Of a stretch of 64,000 bases of DNA, positions 17,895-26,945 are shown one piece after another. The notes beneath the pieces are model-generated. The model was not told the origin of the DNA. It saw only the letters and a program-made list of their open reading frames with translations, and made no database searches. Both the position numbers and the translations under genes were made by a program. The DNA is taken from the NCBI GenBank assembly GCA_047638395.1, contig JBLIMV010000013.1, positions 62,001 to 126,000 on the forward strand, read 5' to 3'. The DNA is from CAXBCP01 sp047638395. GTDB lineage: Bacteria; Pseudomonadota; Alphaproteobacteria; MPNO01; UBA830. How positions within the stretch are numbered: the first letter of the stretch is position 1; each line of letters begins with the position of its first letter.

Positions 17895-18884
17895 ATGGTA
17901 TCTGCATTTCAATCGCCGCTCACCGCAGCCGACATCAAGGCAAAGGCACGCGAGCTTGGCGTCGATCTTGTCGGCATTGCTGACGGTGCGGTTCTCGAAG
18001 AGAATACGCCGCCGGATTTCCCAAAGAAGCCGTCGGATATCACCGAACATGACGCGGGCCGGGTCATTATTCTCGGGAAACGCTATGCAAGCGGAACGAC
18101 GCGGATCAAACGTTGGGACGAACGCCACAAGTACTACAATGATGAACTGACCCTCACGATGCTCGAAGAGGCCTCGCTCAGTCTCGTCTACTGGCTCGAA
18201 GATCACGGATATCCGGGCATTATTATTCCGCCGACCCATGTCGACCCCTGGGCTTATCAGAACGATCCCGACGAACATCTTACGACGTTGCTGTCGCTCA
18301 ATCACGCGGCCGTCGAGGCGGGGTTGGGTACACTTGGTCTCAATCTGCAGTTGCTGACGCCTGAATACGGCCCGCGTGTCATGCTGACGGCAGTGATGTC
18401 TTCCGTCGATTGTGAAACCGACAGTCCGATGACTGAGGCGCTGTGTAAGGGACCTGAATGCGGTCGGTGCCTGTCAACTTGTCCGGGCGACGTGGTTGGT
18501 CACTGGACCCGCGACTGGGCGGCCTGCGACAGGTACCGCTCACCACATGGGTTCGCTCAGCTCACCGATCATCTCGAAAATATTTTTGACGAACCCGATT
18601 CTGATAAAAAACTCGATCTCGTGCGCTCCGAGTCCTCCTTCAACCTATGGCAGAGCATCCTGCGGGGGTCTGGCGTCGTCACCGGCTGTCGGAGATGCCA
18701 GGACGTGTGCCCGGTCGGTGCCGATTACGAGCGGCTGCTTGAAGATGCCTTGCATGAAATTCCCGAAGACACGCCTGAAAAACAGGTACGCCTTGAGGCG
18801 ATGAAGGATGCAGAGAGTAGCCAGAACATGCCGGCAGAATTTGCGGCAAACCGGCGCTGGATTGGCGCAGTGGACGGTAAATGA
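17895..18884 (+). CDS. QueG/reductive-dehalogenase-like 2[4Fe-4S] protein, copy 2
   Basis: 329 residues, paralogous to the gene just upstream. It shares KARELGVDLVGIADG, AAVEAGLGTLGLNLQLLTPEYGPRV and both cluster motifs: CKGPECGRCLSTCP (C-x4-C-x2-C-x3-C) and CRRCQDVCPVG (C-x2-C-x3-C). The region between the motifs differs strongly (VVGHWTRDWAACDRYRSPHG), so the two copies are diverged and may form a heterodimer or act on different substrates. Its TGA overlaps the ATG of the CoA ligase by 4 nt (ATGA), indicating translational coupling. Confidence 0.78.
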   Translation: MVSAFQSPLTAADIKAKARELGVDLVGIADGAVLEENTPPDFPKKPSDITEHDAGRVIILGKRYASGTTRIKRWDERHKYYNDELTLTMLEEASLSLVYWLEDHGYPGIIIPPTHVDPWAYQNDPDEHLTTLLSLNHAAVEAGLGTLGLNLQLLTPEYGPRVMLTAVMSSVDCETDSPMTEALCKGPECGRCLSTCPGDVVGHWTRDWAACDRYRSPHGFAQLTDHLENIFDEPDSDKKLDLVRSESSFNLWQSILRGSGVVTGCRRCQDVCPVGADYERLLEDALHEIPEDTPEKQVRLEAMKDAESSQNMPAEFAANRRWIGAVDGK

Positions 18885-20194
18885 GTAACGATACGACGGA
18901 AACGCTGGCCCTCAGCCTGCCGGAATCTCCCGAAGCCATTGCTGAAATCCAACGTATCCGAAAACCGATTGCTTTCGAAAACGCGCGCCGTGCGAAATTC
19001 TGGAAAGGTAAGCTGGATCACATCAATCCGGCAAAACTTGACGACCCGGAAGAGTGGGCCAAAATCCCGATCATGGACAAGGACCAGCTTCGCGCGCTGT
19101 CGACCGAGGAATTCTACGAGGATTTCTGCACCGCGAAGCAGGAAGACATCTGTGAATACTGGCGTTCGGGCGGCAGCACGGGCAGGCCGCTGTTCTATCC
19201 GAAGACCTACGAAGACATCCGTTACAACATGGTCGGCTTTGCGCGGACATATGAGTGCACCGGCACGCTGCCGGGTAATCTTGCCCATATTGCGTTCCCG
19301 CTGGGTATTCATCCGGCGGGCCACATGTGGGCACGCGCAGCCCGGATGATGGGGATAGGCGCCATCTGGGGTGGCTCCGGTGCTTCGCTGCCCTCGGCCA
19401 TCCAGCTTGAACTGATACAGAGCCTCAAACCTACGGTGTTTATGGGGATGTCGAGCTACGGCCTGCATCTCGCAAATCTGGCGGCGTCGCAGGGCATCGA
19501 CCTGCCCGGCGGGACGGTGAACCGGGTGCTGTGCACGGCGGAGCCTGTTTCGGCCGCGAAACGGGCGCGTCTTGGCCGTGACTGGGGTGCCGAAGTCTAT
19601 GACTGCTTTGGTATGACCGAATGTTCCATGATGGGTGCAGAGAGTGAGGCCCGCGACGGATTTCACGTCTGGACCGATCTCGCCTTTATCGAGGTTCTCG
19701 ACGAAGAGACCCTGAAGCCGGTCGGCGAGGGGAAACCGGGCTTTCTGGTGATGACGCCGTTGTTCAGCAATAACGGTGCAGCGTTCCTGCGCTGGAATTC
19801 GGGCGATATCGTCACCTGGGAACGCCAGGGCGCAACCAAATCAGGCTACAGCGTCTTTCCTGTCCTTCGGCATGCACACCGGACTGCCGGATTCTTCAAA
19901 ATTCGCGGTGTAAATATCAATCATCAGGAATACGAGGATTTTCTATTCGATATTCCGGAAGTGAACGATTTCAAGGCTGAGCTGGTAACGTCGGAGGACG
20001 GAACGGACAGCTTTGCGCTGTCGATCGAGGTGCGCCCTGAAGCCGATGCCGGATTGGTGGCAGCGAAGGTTGCAGCAGCCACAAAAACGACCTTCGAAGT
20101 GACGCCCGGTGTCTCGGTACTTGAATTGGGGACGCTCGCGACGGAGTTCGAGAGCAGCGTAAAGGCGCCCCGTTTCGCCGACAAACGGCAATAG
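18881..20194 (+). CDS. PaaK-like aryl-CoA ligase family protein
   Basis: 437 residues of the phenylacetate-CoA ligase (PaaK) branch of AMP-forming ligases. The phosphate-binding motif is SGGSTGRPLFYPKT near residue 95, the A5-type motif is CFGMTECSMMGAE near residue 245, GDIV follows near residue 310, and the hinge/A8 region is GFFKIRGVNINHQEYEDFL. These should adenylate a carboxylic acid and make a CoA thioester. It is the last gene of the QueG-like/QueG-like/ligase operon, starting inside the stop codon of the preceding gene. The combination suggests that a CoA-activated acid is the substrate or product of the reductive proteins; this is inference. Confidence 0.8.
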   Translation: MSNDTTETLALSLPESPEAIAEIQRIRKPIAFENARRAKFWKGKLDHINPAKLDDPEEWAKIPIMDKDQLRALSTEEFYEDFCTAKQEDICEYWRSGGSTGRPLFYPKTYEDIRYNMVGFARTYECTGTLPGNLAHIAFPLGIHPAGHMWARAARMMGIGAIWGGSGASLPSAIQLELIQSLKPTVFMGMSSYGLHLANLAASQGIDLPGGTVNRVLCTAEPVSAAKRARLGRDWGAEVYDCFGMTECSMMGAESEARDGFHVWTDLAFIEVLDEETLKPVGEGKPGFLVMTPLFSNNGAAFLRWNSGDIVTWERQGATKSGYSVFPVLRHAHRTAGFFKIRGVNINHQEYEDFLFDIPEVNDFKAELVTSEDGTDSFALSIEVRPEADAGLVAAKVAAATKTTFEVTPGVSVLELGTLATEFESSVKAPRFADKRQ

Positions 20195-20215
20195 GGGCCA
20201 GAACCAACGCCGACG

Positions 20216-21157
20216 TTAACCGGTGGCGCTAGCACCGATAACTGTTTTGGAAATATCCTGTACCGACACGCTTCCGGTAGCACCGGGCCGAACCGATGCG
20301 CGGACGGCCATCGAGAGCTGCGCCAGCAGATCCAGATCTTTCTTTGAGAACTTGCCGCGTGAATCGAGGAGCGATTGCACGACGGTACGCAAGGGAACAC
20401 AGAGTTCTTCGAGGTCCTTTGAGCCGGCAGAGAACGCCCGCATTTTCAAATCGTTGGTCACTTTTTTCAGTTCGCCCAGCTTCTGGCCGGCATTGCTGAG
20501 ATCACCAGCCTGAAATCCTTCGAGAATCTTGTCCGCGAGGTAGGATACCTGAAACGCCTGCCGATCGATTTTCTGGCCGTTGATATCGGCCCGCGCCGCG
20601 GCAATTTCGTCCTTTAGCCGCGCAGCATTGAACGTGCCCAAAGCCTTTGACCGTAGGGAGTTCGGGACCTCGACCAATTCGACCTCGCTGTCGCGGTCAT
20701 CGAGAAAGCGCCGGTCCGGTCCGATATAATCGCTGGTAACGACGAAAGGCTTGCGGCTGTGCACAAGGGCTTCAATCCTGTCGATGATAAGCGAGGGTGA
20801 GATTGGGGCGGCCACGAGGACGTCTGCACCCGAACCCATGACTTTGGTGACCAGTGCCTGCTTTGGTGACCAGGCAACACCGATAATGCAGATAAACGGG
20901 TTCGTACCGAGCTCATTGTGGCGGATGGCGGAAAAGGTCTGGCAGGCGTCATCGGTGTTTTCCGTCACGTCGCAAATGACGATATCCGGCCCATTCGGAT
21001 CCGAAACGGCATCCGAGATGGCATCCATATCGCCGCCTTCCCAGATATTGCCGTTTTTCATCCCCGCATCGTTTAGCGCCATACGCAGACTACTGCGCAC
21101 CTGCACGCGCGGATCGCATAAAAAAAGGCGTATATCGTCGAATTTTACTTCGGCCAT
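20216..21157 (-). CDS. Degenerate response regulator receiver protein
   Basis: 313 residues. The N-terminal ~125 look like a CheY-type receiver: DIRLFLCDPRVQVRSSLRMAL, then IVICDVTENTDD with the candidate phospho-acceptor Asp, and a final strand VLVAAPISPSLI. Where an active receiver has Lys before Pro (KPI/KPF), this one has Ala, so phosphorylation signalling may be altered. The remaining ~190 residues are helical (AARLKDEIAAARADINGQ..., GKFSKKDLDLLAQLSMAVRA) without a recognisable DNA-binding domain. It is convergent with the CoA-ligase gene and about 470 bp from the dioxygenase gene. Confidence 0.7.
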   Translation of the reverse strand: MAEVKFDDIRLFLCDPRVQVRSSLRMALNDAGMKNGNIWEGGDMDAISDAVSDPNGPDIVICDVTENTDDACQTFSAIRHNELGTNPFICIIGVAWSPKQALVTKVMGSGADVLVAAPISPSLIIDRIEALVHSRKPFVVTSDYIGPDRRFLDDRDSEVELVEVPNSLRSKALGTFNAARLKDEIAAARADINGQKIDRQAFQVSYLADKILEGFQAGDLSNAGQKLGELKKVTNDLKMRAFSAGSKDLEELCVPLRTVVQSLLDSRGKFSKKDLDLLAQLSMAVRASVRPGATGSVSVQDISKTVIGASATG

Positions 21158-21263
21158 CCATGAACCACGTAGTGCGAAAAGGGTTGTCGGGGGGGATTCT
21201 CCCGATACACCGAATGTCGCGCCAAATGATTTACGAATGGCTAACCGGAGCGCCTTAGACGGC

Positions 21264-21368
21264 CTAAAATGCGCCCAATGTTCGTAATACAGTTATGCCT
21301 GTCATCAGCCAGCCCAGGGCAATAAGTGAGCCCAACAGAACAGGTACGGCGCCCGTCATCTTACTATT
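21264..21368 (-). CDS. Possible 34-residue membrane microprotein
   Basis: A short frame from GTG at 21368 (MNSKMTGAVPVLLGSLIALG...) with one hydrophobic helix and a short C-terminal tail (TVLRTLGAF). AAGG lies 7 nt before the GTG. The frame also runs upstream to 21446. There is no family to name. It lies just upstream of the receiver gene on the same strand. Confidence 0.3.
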   Translation of the reverse strand, partial: NSKMTGAVPVLLGSLIALGWLMTGITVLRTLGAF

Positions 21369-21624
21369 CACATTCCTACCTTTTACACGCCCGTTGACTA
21401 CCCTCAACGACTGAAACATATGTAAACACTCTTGGTGGGGTGTCAATATTTTCTATTGAAAAACAACGGGTTATTTTGATTCGGATATCGGTTTTTGACG
21501 CTCTAAATCAAACCAAACAAAGTGGCGCCGACGGATTCTGAGACGACAAGCGTGCTCAAAGCGGAGCCCATTCGGCTCAAACGTTTCGAGATGATCCAGG
21601 TCATTTCAGAGGGAGAAAACAGGG

Positions 21625-22257
21625 ATGAGAGAGTTTAACCGTCGCCAGATCGTGGCGGCAGGCGCTGTATCCGGAATACTGTTGCCAGGTATGGTTCAGG
21701 CAGCGACCCGCGTGCTTACCCCGTCGGGCAACGAAGGGCCTTTTTATCCGGATCAACTACCGCTCGACACCGACAATGACCTCGTAAAGCTCGGTTCCGA
21801 CGGTAAACAGGCGGCGGGGCAGGTTTTTCACCTGATGGGAGAGGTTGTTAACAAGGCTGGCAAGCCTTTTCGCGGATTCACCCTGGAGATATGGCAATGC
21901 GACGCAAATGGCGTCTACAGCCATAGCGGCGATAGCGGCCGTGGAAGGTTCGATCCAAACTTTCAGGGTTTCGGAACCACGCTGACCAGCCAGAGCGGCG
22001 GTTACAGATTTCGAACAATCACGCCCGTTTCCTACCCGGGGCGAACGCCGCATATCCATTTCAAGATCAAGGCGCCGAACCGGCGGGAGTTTACGTCACA
22101 AATGTATCTTGCCGGTCATCCCCGTAACGGCGCTGACTTTCTATATCGTCAATTGGGAAATTCGACGGCTCAAAGGGCGGCCTCGGTTAGCCTGCTTCCC
22201 GCGCCGGAACTGGATCGTGATGCCGTAAAAGGGACGTTTGATATCGTTCTTATTTAG
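21625..22257 (+). CDS. Exported intradiol ring-cleavage dioxygenase family protein
   Basis: 210 residues of the protocatechuate 3,4-dioxygenase/intradiol family. The Fe(III) ligands are visible: Tyr98 (ANGVYSH), Tyr137 (PVSYPGR), His143 and His145 (PHIHFK), with Arg140. The N-terminus MREFNRRQIVAAGAVSGILL has an RR-containing start followed by a hydrophobic stretch, consistent with a Tat signal, so it may be exported. NEGPFYPDQ is the family's substrate-side motif. Standalone exported members are known but their substrates are often unclear. GGGAG lies upstream of the ATG (AGAGGGAGAAAACAGGG). Nothing nearby encodes a partner subunit. Confidence 0.82.
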   Translation: MREFNRRQIVAAGAVSGILLPGMVQAATRVLTPSGNEGPFYPDQLPLDTDNDLVKLGSDGKQAAGQVFHLMGEVVNKAGKPFRGFTLEIWQCDANGVYSHSGDSGRGRFDPNFQGFGTTLTSQSGGYRFRTITPVSYPGRTPHIHFKIKAPNRREFTSQMYLAGHPRNGADFLYRQLGNSTAQRAASVSLLPAPELDRDAVKGTFDIVLI

Positions 22258-22572
22258 CAGAATCGATTCGTCCCGATGAATTCGGCGGAAACCACGCTGC
22301 TGCGTAATCCACTGTCAATAAACGGCGATTCAGAACGAATCGGCTGCGAATCGGTCTATATTGTCGAACTGTGAGGTTTTACTAAATGCTGATAAGTTTA
22401 CCTTGATGAATACTATAGATCGTATTCAGAAGTTGCTTCGCGGTTCTCTCCCTTGCTGCGAGGTAAATGCGCCTCAAAGGAAGTCGTTTTGGTTGTCCCA
22501 CCAATGCCTCCCTGTACTCCTTTGTGATGGACGGAGCCGGTAAAGCTGGCGCAAGCGTTGGCTCCGTTCTTT
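22258..22572. other. Intergenic region with a strong inverted repeat
   Basis: 315 bp without a supported gene. It holds an 8-bp inverted repeat ACGGAGCC (22531-22538) and GGCTCCGT (22560-22567) around a 21-nt loop, followed on the plus strand by TCTTTT, so it can serve as a terminator for the dioxygenase gene. Short frames in this stretch run into spmAB or lack start signals. Confidence 0.5.
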
Positions 22573-23907
22573 TCAGATACTTCCGTAGAGCAATGAGCAG
22601 ATAAACACCGCGGCGGCAATGCCTGCTGCATCCGCGCACAACGCGGCGATCAGTGCATAGCGGATACGTCTGATCTGAACAGCGCCAAAGTATACGGCAA
22701 GAACATAAAATGTGGTTTCTGTAGACCCCTGAAGTGTACTCACCAGGTATCCGGCATATGAATCCGGCCCAATATTGGGATCCTGGATAATGGATGCGAG
22801 AATGCCATAGGCACCTGATCCGGATAACGGTCGCAACAATGCCATGGGCAGGGCCTCTGCCGGCATACCAACAAGCGAGGTCAGCGGCCCGATGACCGAA
22901 ATAAACGCCTCGAGTGCGCCCGAAGACCGGAACATTCCGACAGCGACCAGAATGGCGACGAGATAAGGGATAATCCGTATGGCAACGTTAAAGCCATCTT
23001 TCGCGCCCTCGACGAACGCTTCGTAAACACGAACCTTCTTGGCGACCCCGAAGCCGAGCAGGGCAACGGCCAAGCCCGGTATTATCCAGGGAGAAATGGT
23101 CCGTCCATAGAGGATGGTAACAGGGATGAGGGCGGCAATCGTCAGAAGCGCTACGGCAGATATCCATGCAGGATATGAATCGTCAGCTTCGTTGGGCAGA
23201 GCCTCACCGTCGTCCGTTGCTTGGGTGTCGAGTGAAACCATGTCCTCAGGCGGGGTTACCGCTTCGGCCGTGGCCCAGCGTTGGCGCAGTATAAGGCACA
23301 TGACAATAGCAATTGTCGTTGAGATCACCGTCGCGAACAGCGTTGTCGGCAGAATGCCTGCCGGATCGCTGGACCCGGCAGCTGCCCGCAGCGCGATGAC
23401 GCCTGTGGGCAAAAGCGTGACGCTGGATGTGTTGATGGCCAGAAACAGTGCCATCGAATTCGAGGCTGTACCCTTGCAGGGGTTGAGCTTGTCGAGTTCC
23501 TGCATCGCGCGGATGCCGAATGGCGTCGCCGCATTGCCCAGACCCAGGGCGTTGGCCGACATATTCATGATCATCGCGCCCATTGCGGGATGATTGGCGG
23601 GCACGTCGGGAAACAGGCGTACCATCAGCGGGCGGATCGTTTTGGCGATCACGCGCAGCATACCGCCTTCTTCCGCGACCTTCATCAGCCCCAGGAAGAA
23701 TGCCATGACGCCGATCAGACCGATTGCGAGTGTTACCGAACTGCCCGCGGTCTCGACCATACCGGTGGCGAGGGCCTGCATTGGAGATAACGCGTCGACA
23801 GCGCCGGTCGGTGCACCGGTCGAAAGCCCCGGTGGTGACCAGGTGATCTGGCGATATCCTGCGACGGTAAAGGCGATCAGGATGATGGCGAAGAAAATGC
23901 CGTTCAT
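22573..23907 (-). CDS. SpmA-SpmB fusion, nucleoside-recognition (Gate) membrane protein
   Basis: About 444 residues joining homologues of spore maturation proteins A and B in one chain; both halves carry a Gate (nucleoside recognition) domain. The first half has NHPAMGAMIMNMSANALGLG and TASNSMALFLAINTSSVTLLP; the second has VEGAKDGFNVAIRIIPYLVA and GSTETTFYVLAVYFGAVQIR. An acidic linker (around residues 225-260) separates them. The role in non-sporulating bacteria is unknown. The ATG at 23907 is chosen over the longer frame to 23982; it leaves a 10-nt gap to the MFS stop. It is the last gene of a likely four-gene operon. Confidence 0.82.
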   Translation of the reverse strand: MNGIFFAIILIAFTVAGYRQITWSPPGLSTGAPTGAVDALSPMQALATGMVETAGSSVTLAIGLIGVMAFFLGLMKVAEEGGMLRVIAKTIRPLMVRLFPDVPANHPAMGAMIMNMSANALGLGNAATPFGIRAMQELDKLNPCKGTASNSMALFLAINTSSVTLLPTGVIALRAAAGSSDPAGILPTTLFATVISTTIAIVMCLILRQRWATAEAVTPPEDMVSLDTQATDDGEALPNEADDSYPAWISAVALLTIAALIPVTILYGRTISPWIIPGLAVALLGFGVAKKVRVYEAFVEGAKDGFNVAIRIIPYLVAILVAVGMFRSSGALEAFISVIGPLTSLVGMPAEALPMALLRPLSGSGAYGILASIIQDPNIGPDSYAGYLVSTLQGSTETTFYVLAVYFGAVQIRRIRYALIAALCADAAGIAAAVFICSLLYGSI

Positions 23908-23917
23908 GGTGTCTGCA

Positions 23918-25141
23918 TCATGTCGTGTTGCGGATGCGGGCGGCGGCGCTTCTGCCGGCAATAACAACGGAAACGCCGGCAAGGATGATCAGCGCGCCGG
24001 ACAGGTAGAACAACTCGAGCGGGAGCGAGGCGCCAATCATATATCCGTAGACGATCGGAATTCCCGCAGCCCCGATATCGAGGCCCGAAAACACAAAGCC
24101 AAAGACTTTACCGCTCGATTCAGGCGGTGCGAGGCTGCTTACCACCATATCCCGTGATGAAAAGCCAAAGCCGAACATGAAGCCGGTCACAATGAACAAC
24201 GGATAGATCAGGATCGATACCGGCGGCACGACAGCCATCATGATCATGCCGATACCGGATAAAAAGAAACTGACGAAGGCGAGCTTGAGGTGATCGCGTG
24301 CCCGGTCCGCGACGATCCCGCCGACAACCACGCCGGCGATAATCCCGACGACGAACATGGAGATGTAACTGTTTCCCAGCAGCACCGGCACGTCGTGGGC
24401 CAGATAATAGGCTTTGTCGGCGAACCATTGCGGGCCCATCTGACCGGCGGCGAGGAACGCAAAAAACATCACACAAAGAAGGGCAGGTGCACTGAACAAC
24501 AGCTTCATGTCCGCCTTGAAGCCAGGTCGATTTGCGGGGTCTTGCCGCGTATGCGACGAATCCCGGAAATCGCCACTAAGCGCGATTGCGACAAGGACAG
24601 TTATCAGCCCGGCGGCGCCGGCGGCGATCACGGCCGTCTTCCAGCCCCAAAGCGCCCCCATGCCGGACATCAGCACCGGTGCGGCGGCGTAACCGACAAA
24701 ACCACCAAAATTGTGGACACTGAACGCACGCCCGAGCCGTTGCTTCGTCACCGAGGCATTCAGAATGGAATAGTCTGCGGGATGGAAAACGCTGTTCGCA
24801 GCACCGGCAACGACCGAAAGGGCCACCAGCGCTGGATATCCCGGTATCAGCCCATACATCACGGTGGCCGCTGAGAGCAGGGCGACACCGGCCATCAGGA
24901 TCGGTCGGGCGCCATACTTGTCGACGAAAAATCCGACCGGTATCTGAAGCGAGAAGGAGGTCGCGTAAAGAATGGTGATCAGCAGCGCCAGGCTCTCATA
25001 GCTATAGCCTTCGGTCTGATGAATCAGAATGAAGAGGGGCGGCAGGGCGAGCTGGTAAAAATGACTGAAAAAGTGACACAGACCGACAACCCCCATAACC
25101 CGGACATCGCGCTGCCGTTCGCCAAGGGCGGCTGTCTGCAT
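23918..25141 (-). CDS. MFS transporter (tandem copy 1)
   Basis: 407 residues, about 12 TM segments. The N-terminal signature SHFYQLALPPLFILIHQTEG is nearly the same as in the next gene upstream, and both have FLxDxxGARPILM-type loop motifs (FFVDKYGARPILMAG) and FHPADYSILNASVT. The two MFS genes are tandem paralogues separated by 3 nt. The family resembles the fosmidomycin-resistance/Fsr-like group, but the substrate is not known. It is translated in the same operon as the HbpS-like gene and SpmAB. Confidence 0.85.
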   Translation of the reverse strand: MQTAALGERQRDVRVMGVVGLCHFFSHFYQLALPPLFILIHQTEGYSYESLALLITILYATSFSLQIPVGFFVDKYGARPILMAGVALLSAATVMYGLIPGYPALVALSVVAGAANSVFHPADYSILNASVTKQRLGRAFSVHNFGGFVGYAAAPVLMSGMGALWGWKTAVIAAGAAGLITVLVAIALSGDFRDSSHTRQDPANRPGFKADMKLLFSAPALLCVMFFAFLAAGQMGPQWFADKAYYLAHDVPVLLGNSYISMFVVGIIAGVVVGGIVADRARDHLKLAFVSFFLSGIGMIMMAVVPPVSILIYPLFIVTGFMFGFGFSSRDMVVSSLAPPESSGKVFGFVFSGLDIGAAGIPIVYGYMIGASLPLELFYLSGALIILAGVSVVIAGRSAAARIRNTT

Positions 25142-25144
25142 GAT

Positions 25145-26386
25145 TTACTCCGCCGCCGCCAGGGCCTGTTTTTTCGTGGCGGCGTTCGTCATCAGCATCA
25201 CGACAACCGACAGGATCCATAGGACCGCGACGCATAGGAACGCGGTACGCGGTATCCCGGTGTCGACGAACCAGCCGAACAGCACCGGAATGAGTGCTGC
25301 GCCGAAATCCATGCCCGAATACACAAAGCCGAATACACGTCCGCTTGCGCCCTTTGGCGTCGCCGCGCGGATCAGTAACTCGCGCGATGGAAATACGACG
25401 CCGTACAGAAACCCGATGACGGCGAAGATGCCGTAAAGCACCCATCTCGATTGCTCGAAGTACCAGATCGATCCCACCAGACAGGCACCGACGATGTAGC
25501 CGACCGTGACAACCACATCCGGTTTCCGCAGGAGATCGCCGACATATCCACCGCAAAGCACCCCAACCATAACGGCGCCGATCATCACGGACACGAATGC
25601 GCCGGCCGCCTGTAATTCGAACGCATAGATTTCGTGCATCAGGGTGGGAACGAAGGTCATCAATCCCATCTGACCCATCGCGACGAAGAAAAAGAACACC
25701 CAGCACATAATAACAGGGGCACTCATCAGTGCTTTGAGACTGGCGCCGATCGGTTCGGGCGCGCTGCCCGATTCAGCACGTTCATGTGTGCTATCTCTGA
25801 AATCCCGGCTGCCACCCCAGAGGATGGCGAACAGCAGGAGCCCGAATGCGCCTGCGACGAAAATCGCTGATTGCCAGCCGATAAGGTTCCCCAAAAAAAT
25901 CATGCTCACCGGCGCCAGCACATACCCTGCATAGCCACCGAACATGTGAATACTGAAAGCCCGCGCCATCCGGCCTTCGCTGATCGTCGCATTCATGATG
26001 CTGTAGTCGCAGGGGTGAAAGACACTGTTGCCGATACCTGCAAATATGGAAAAGACAAAAAGCGCCGGGTACAGGGGCACCAGTCCCATCAGTGTGGTCG
26101 CACCCGCGAGCAGGCCCAGGCCTGCAAGCAAAACCCGACGTGCCCCGAACCTGTCGACCAGGAAACCCGAGAACGGCTGACAGACTGCCGAAGCGATATA
26201 GAACGCCATCGTCAACGCCGCGAGATCAACGAAGCTTAAATTTTCCGTCTTGTTGATCAGCAAAAACAGCGGTGGCAGCGCGAGCTGATAGAAATGGCTC
26301 GCGCCGTGCGAGATTCCTATCAGCGAAATTACGCGCCGGTCCCGCCGAAGGACGTCGATGTCGGAAAGTGTTGCTGCCTGGGTCAC
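25145..26386 (-). CDS. MFS transporter (tandem copy 2)
   Basis: 413 residues, paralogue of the gene immediately downstream (shared SHFYQLALPPLF, FHPCDYSIMNATIS, DRFGARRVLLAG). It has about 12 hydrophobic segments and a central hydrophilic linker (HERAESGSAPEPIGAS). It begins 10 nt after the HbpS-like gene stop, supporting cotranscription. Two copies in one operon may form separate uptake and efflux systems or a heteromer; that is speculation. Confidence 0.85.
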   Translation of the reverse strand: MTQAATLSDIDVLRRDRRVISLIGISHGASHFYQLALPPLFLLINKTENLSFVDLAALTMAFYIASAVCQPFSGFLVDRFGARRVLLAGLGLLAGATTLMGLVPLYPALFVFSIFAGIGNSVFHPCDYSIMNATISEGRMARAFSIHMFGGYAGYVLAPVSMIFLGNLIGWQSAIFVAGAFGLLLFAILWGGSRDFRDSTHERAESGSAPEPIGASLKALMSAPVIMCWVFFFFVAMGQMGLMTFVPTLMHEIYAFELQAAGAFVSVMIGAVMVGVLCGGYVGDLLRKPDVVVTVGYIVGACLVGSIWYFEQSRWVLYGIFAVIGFLYGVVFPSRELLIRAATPKGASGRVFGFVYSGMDFGAALIPVLFGWFVDTGIPRTAFLCVAVLWILSVVVMLMTNAATKKQALAAAE

Positions 26387-26396
26387 GCCGGTTAGA

Positions 26397-26825
26397 TCAG
26401 GTTGCTGCAGTCAGGCCGGCGGCCTCAATACCGGCAACGCCGGCGGTTTCGTCGTTATCGGAGCTATCGCCACTGACACCGACAGCGCCGACGATTTCGT
26501 CACCGTTTTTGATGATCACGCCGCCGGGGACCGGCACAAGCCGTCCATCGGAGGCGGCGGCCAACGCCACACCGAAATGCGGCCGGTCGAGCACAATATC
26601 GCCAATCTTGCGCGACGAGATACCCATCCCGACAGCGCCATAAGCCTTGCCGGTGGCGATCTGCGGGCGCAAAGCGGCACCCGGACCGTCTTCGCGACCG
26701 AATGCTTTCAGGCTGCCACCGTCATCGACGACAGCAACGGTCAGAGGGTTGAGGCCCATTTCGTGGCCCTTTTCGAGCGTTTTGGTCACGATGATCTGCG
26801 CCTGTTCGAGTGTCAGCTTCGCCAT
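26397..26825 (-). CDS. HbpS/GlcG-like (DUF336) heme-binding family protein
   Basis: 142 residues of the DUF336 family, which includes heme-binding HbpS and GlcG. The fold elements are LTLEQAQIIVTKTLEKG, LTVAVVDDGGSLKAFGREDGP and the C-terminal GVIIKNGDEIVGAVGVSGDSSDNDE. No signal peptide is present, so it is predicted cytosolic. It is the first gene of the operon with two MFS permeases and SpmAB; the divergent 3-hydroxyisobutyrate-dehydrogenase-like gene shares its 120-bp intergenic region. The family is often found next to dicarboxylate or aromatic catabolism. Confidence 0.82.
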   Translation of the reverse strand: MAKLTLEQAQIIVTKTLEKGHEMGLNPLTVAVVDDGGSLKAFGREDGPGAALRPQIATGKAYGAVGMGISSRKIGDIVLDRPHFGVALAAASDGRLVPVPGGVIIKNGDEIVGAVGVSGDSSDNDETAGVAGIEAAGLTAAT

Positions 26826-26945
26826 TTCAATCCCCTGATCTCTTTATGTATGCGGTCAATGTAATTGTTCACAAAACTACGCGTTCCCCTGCACCTAAGA
26901 AAGCGGCAAATTGAGGTCCTGATCGACCAAAAACGGGGAGCAGCC

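Noticed and set aside
22382..22639. Small minus-strand frame in the 22.3-22.6 kb gap
   Set aside because: It overlaps the spmAB 3' end and has no start signals.
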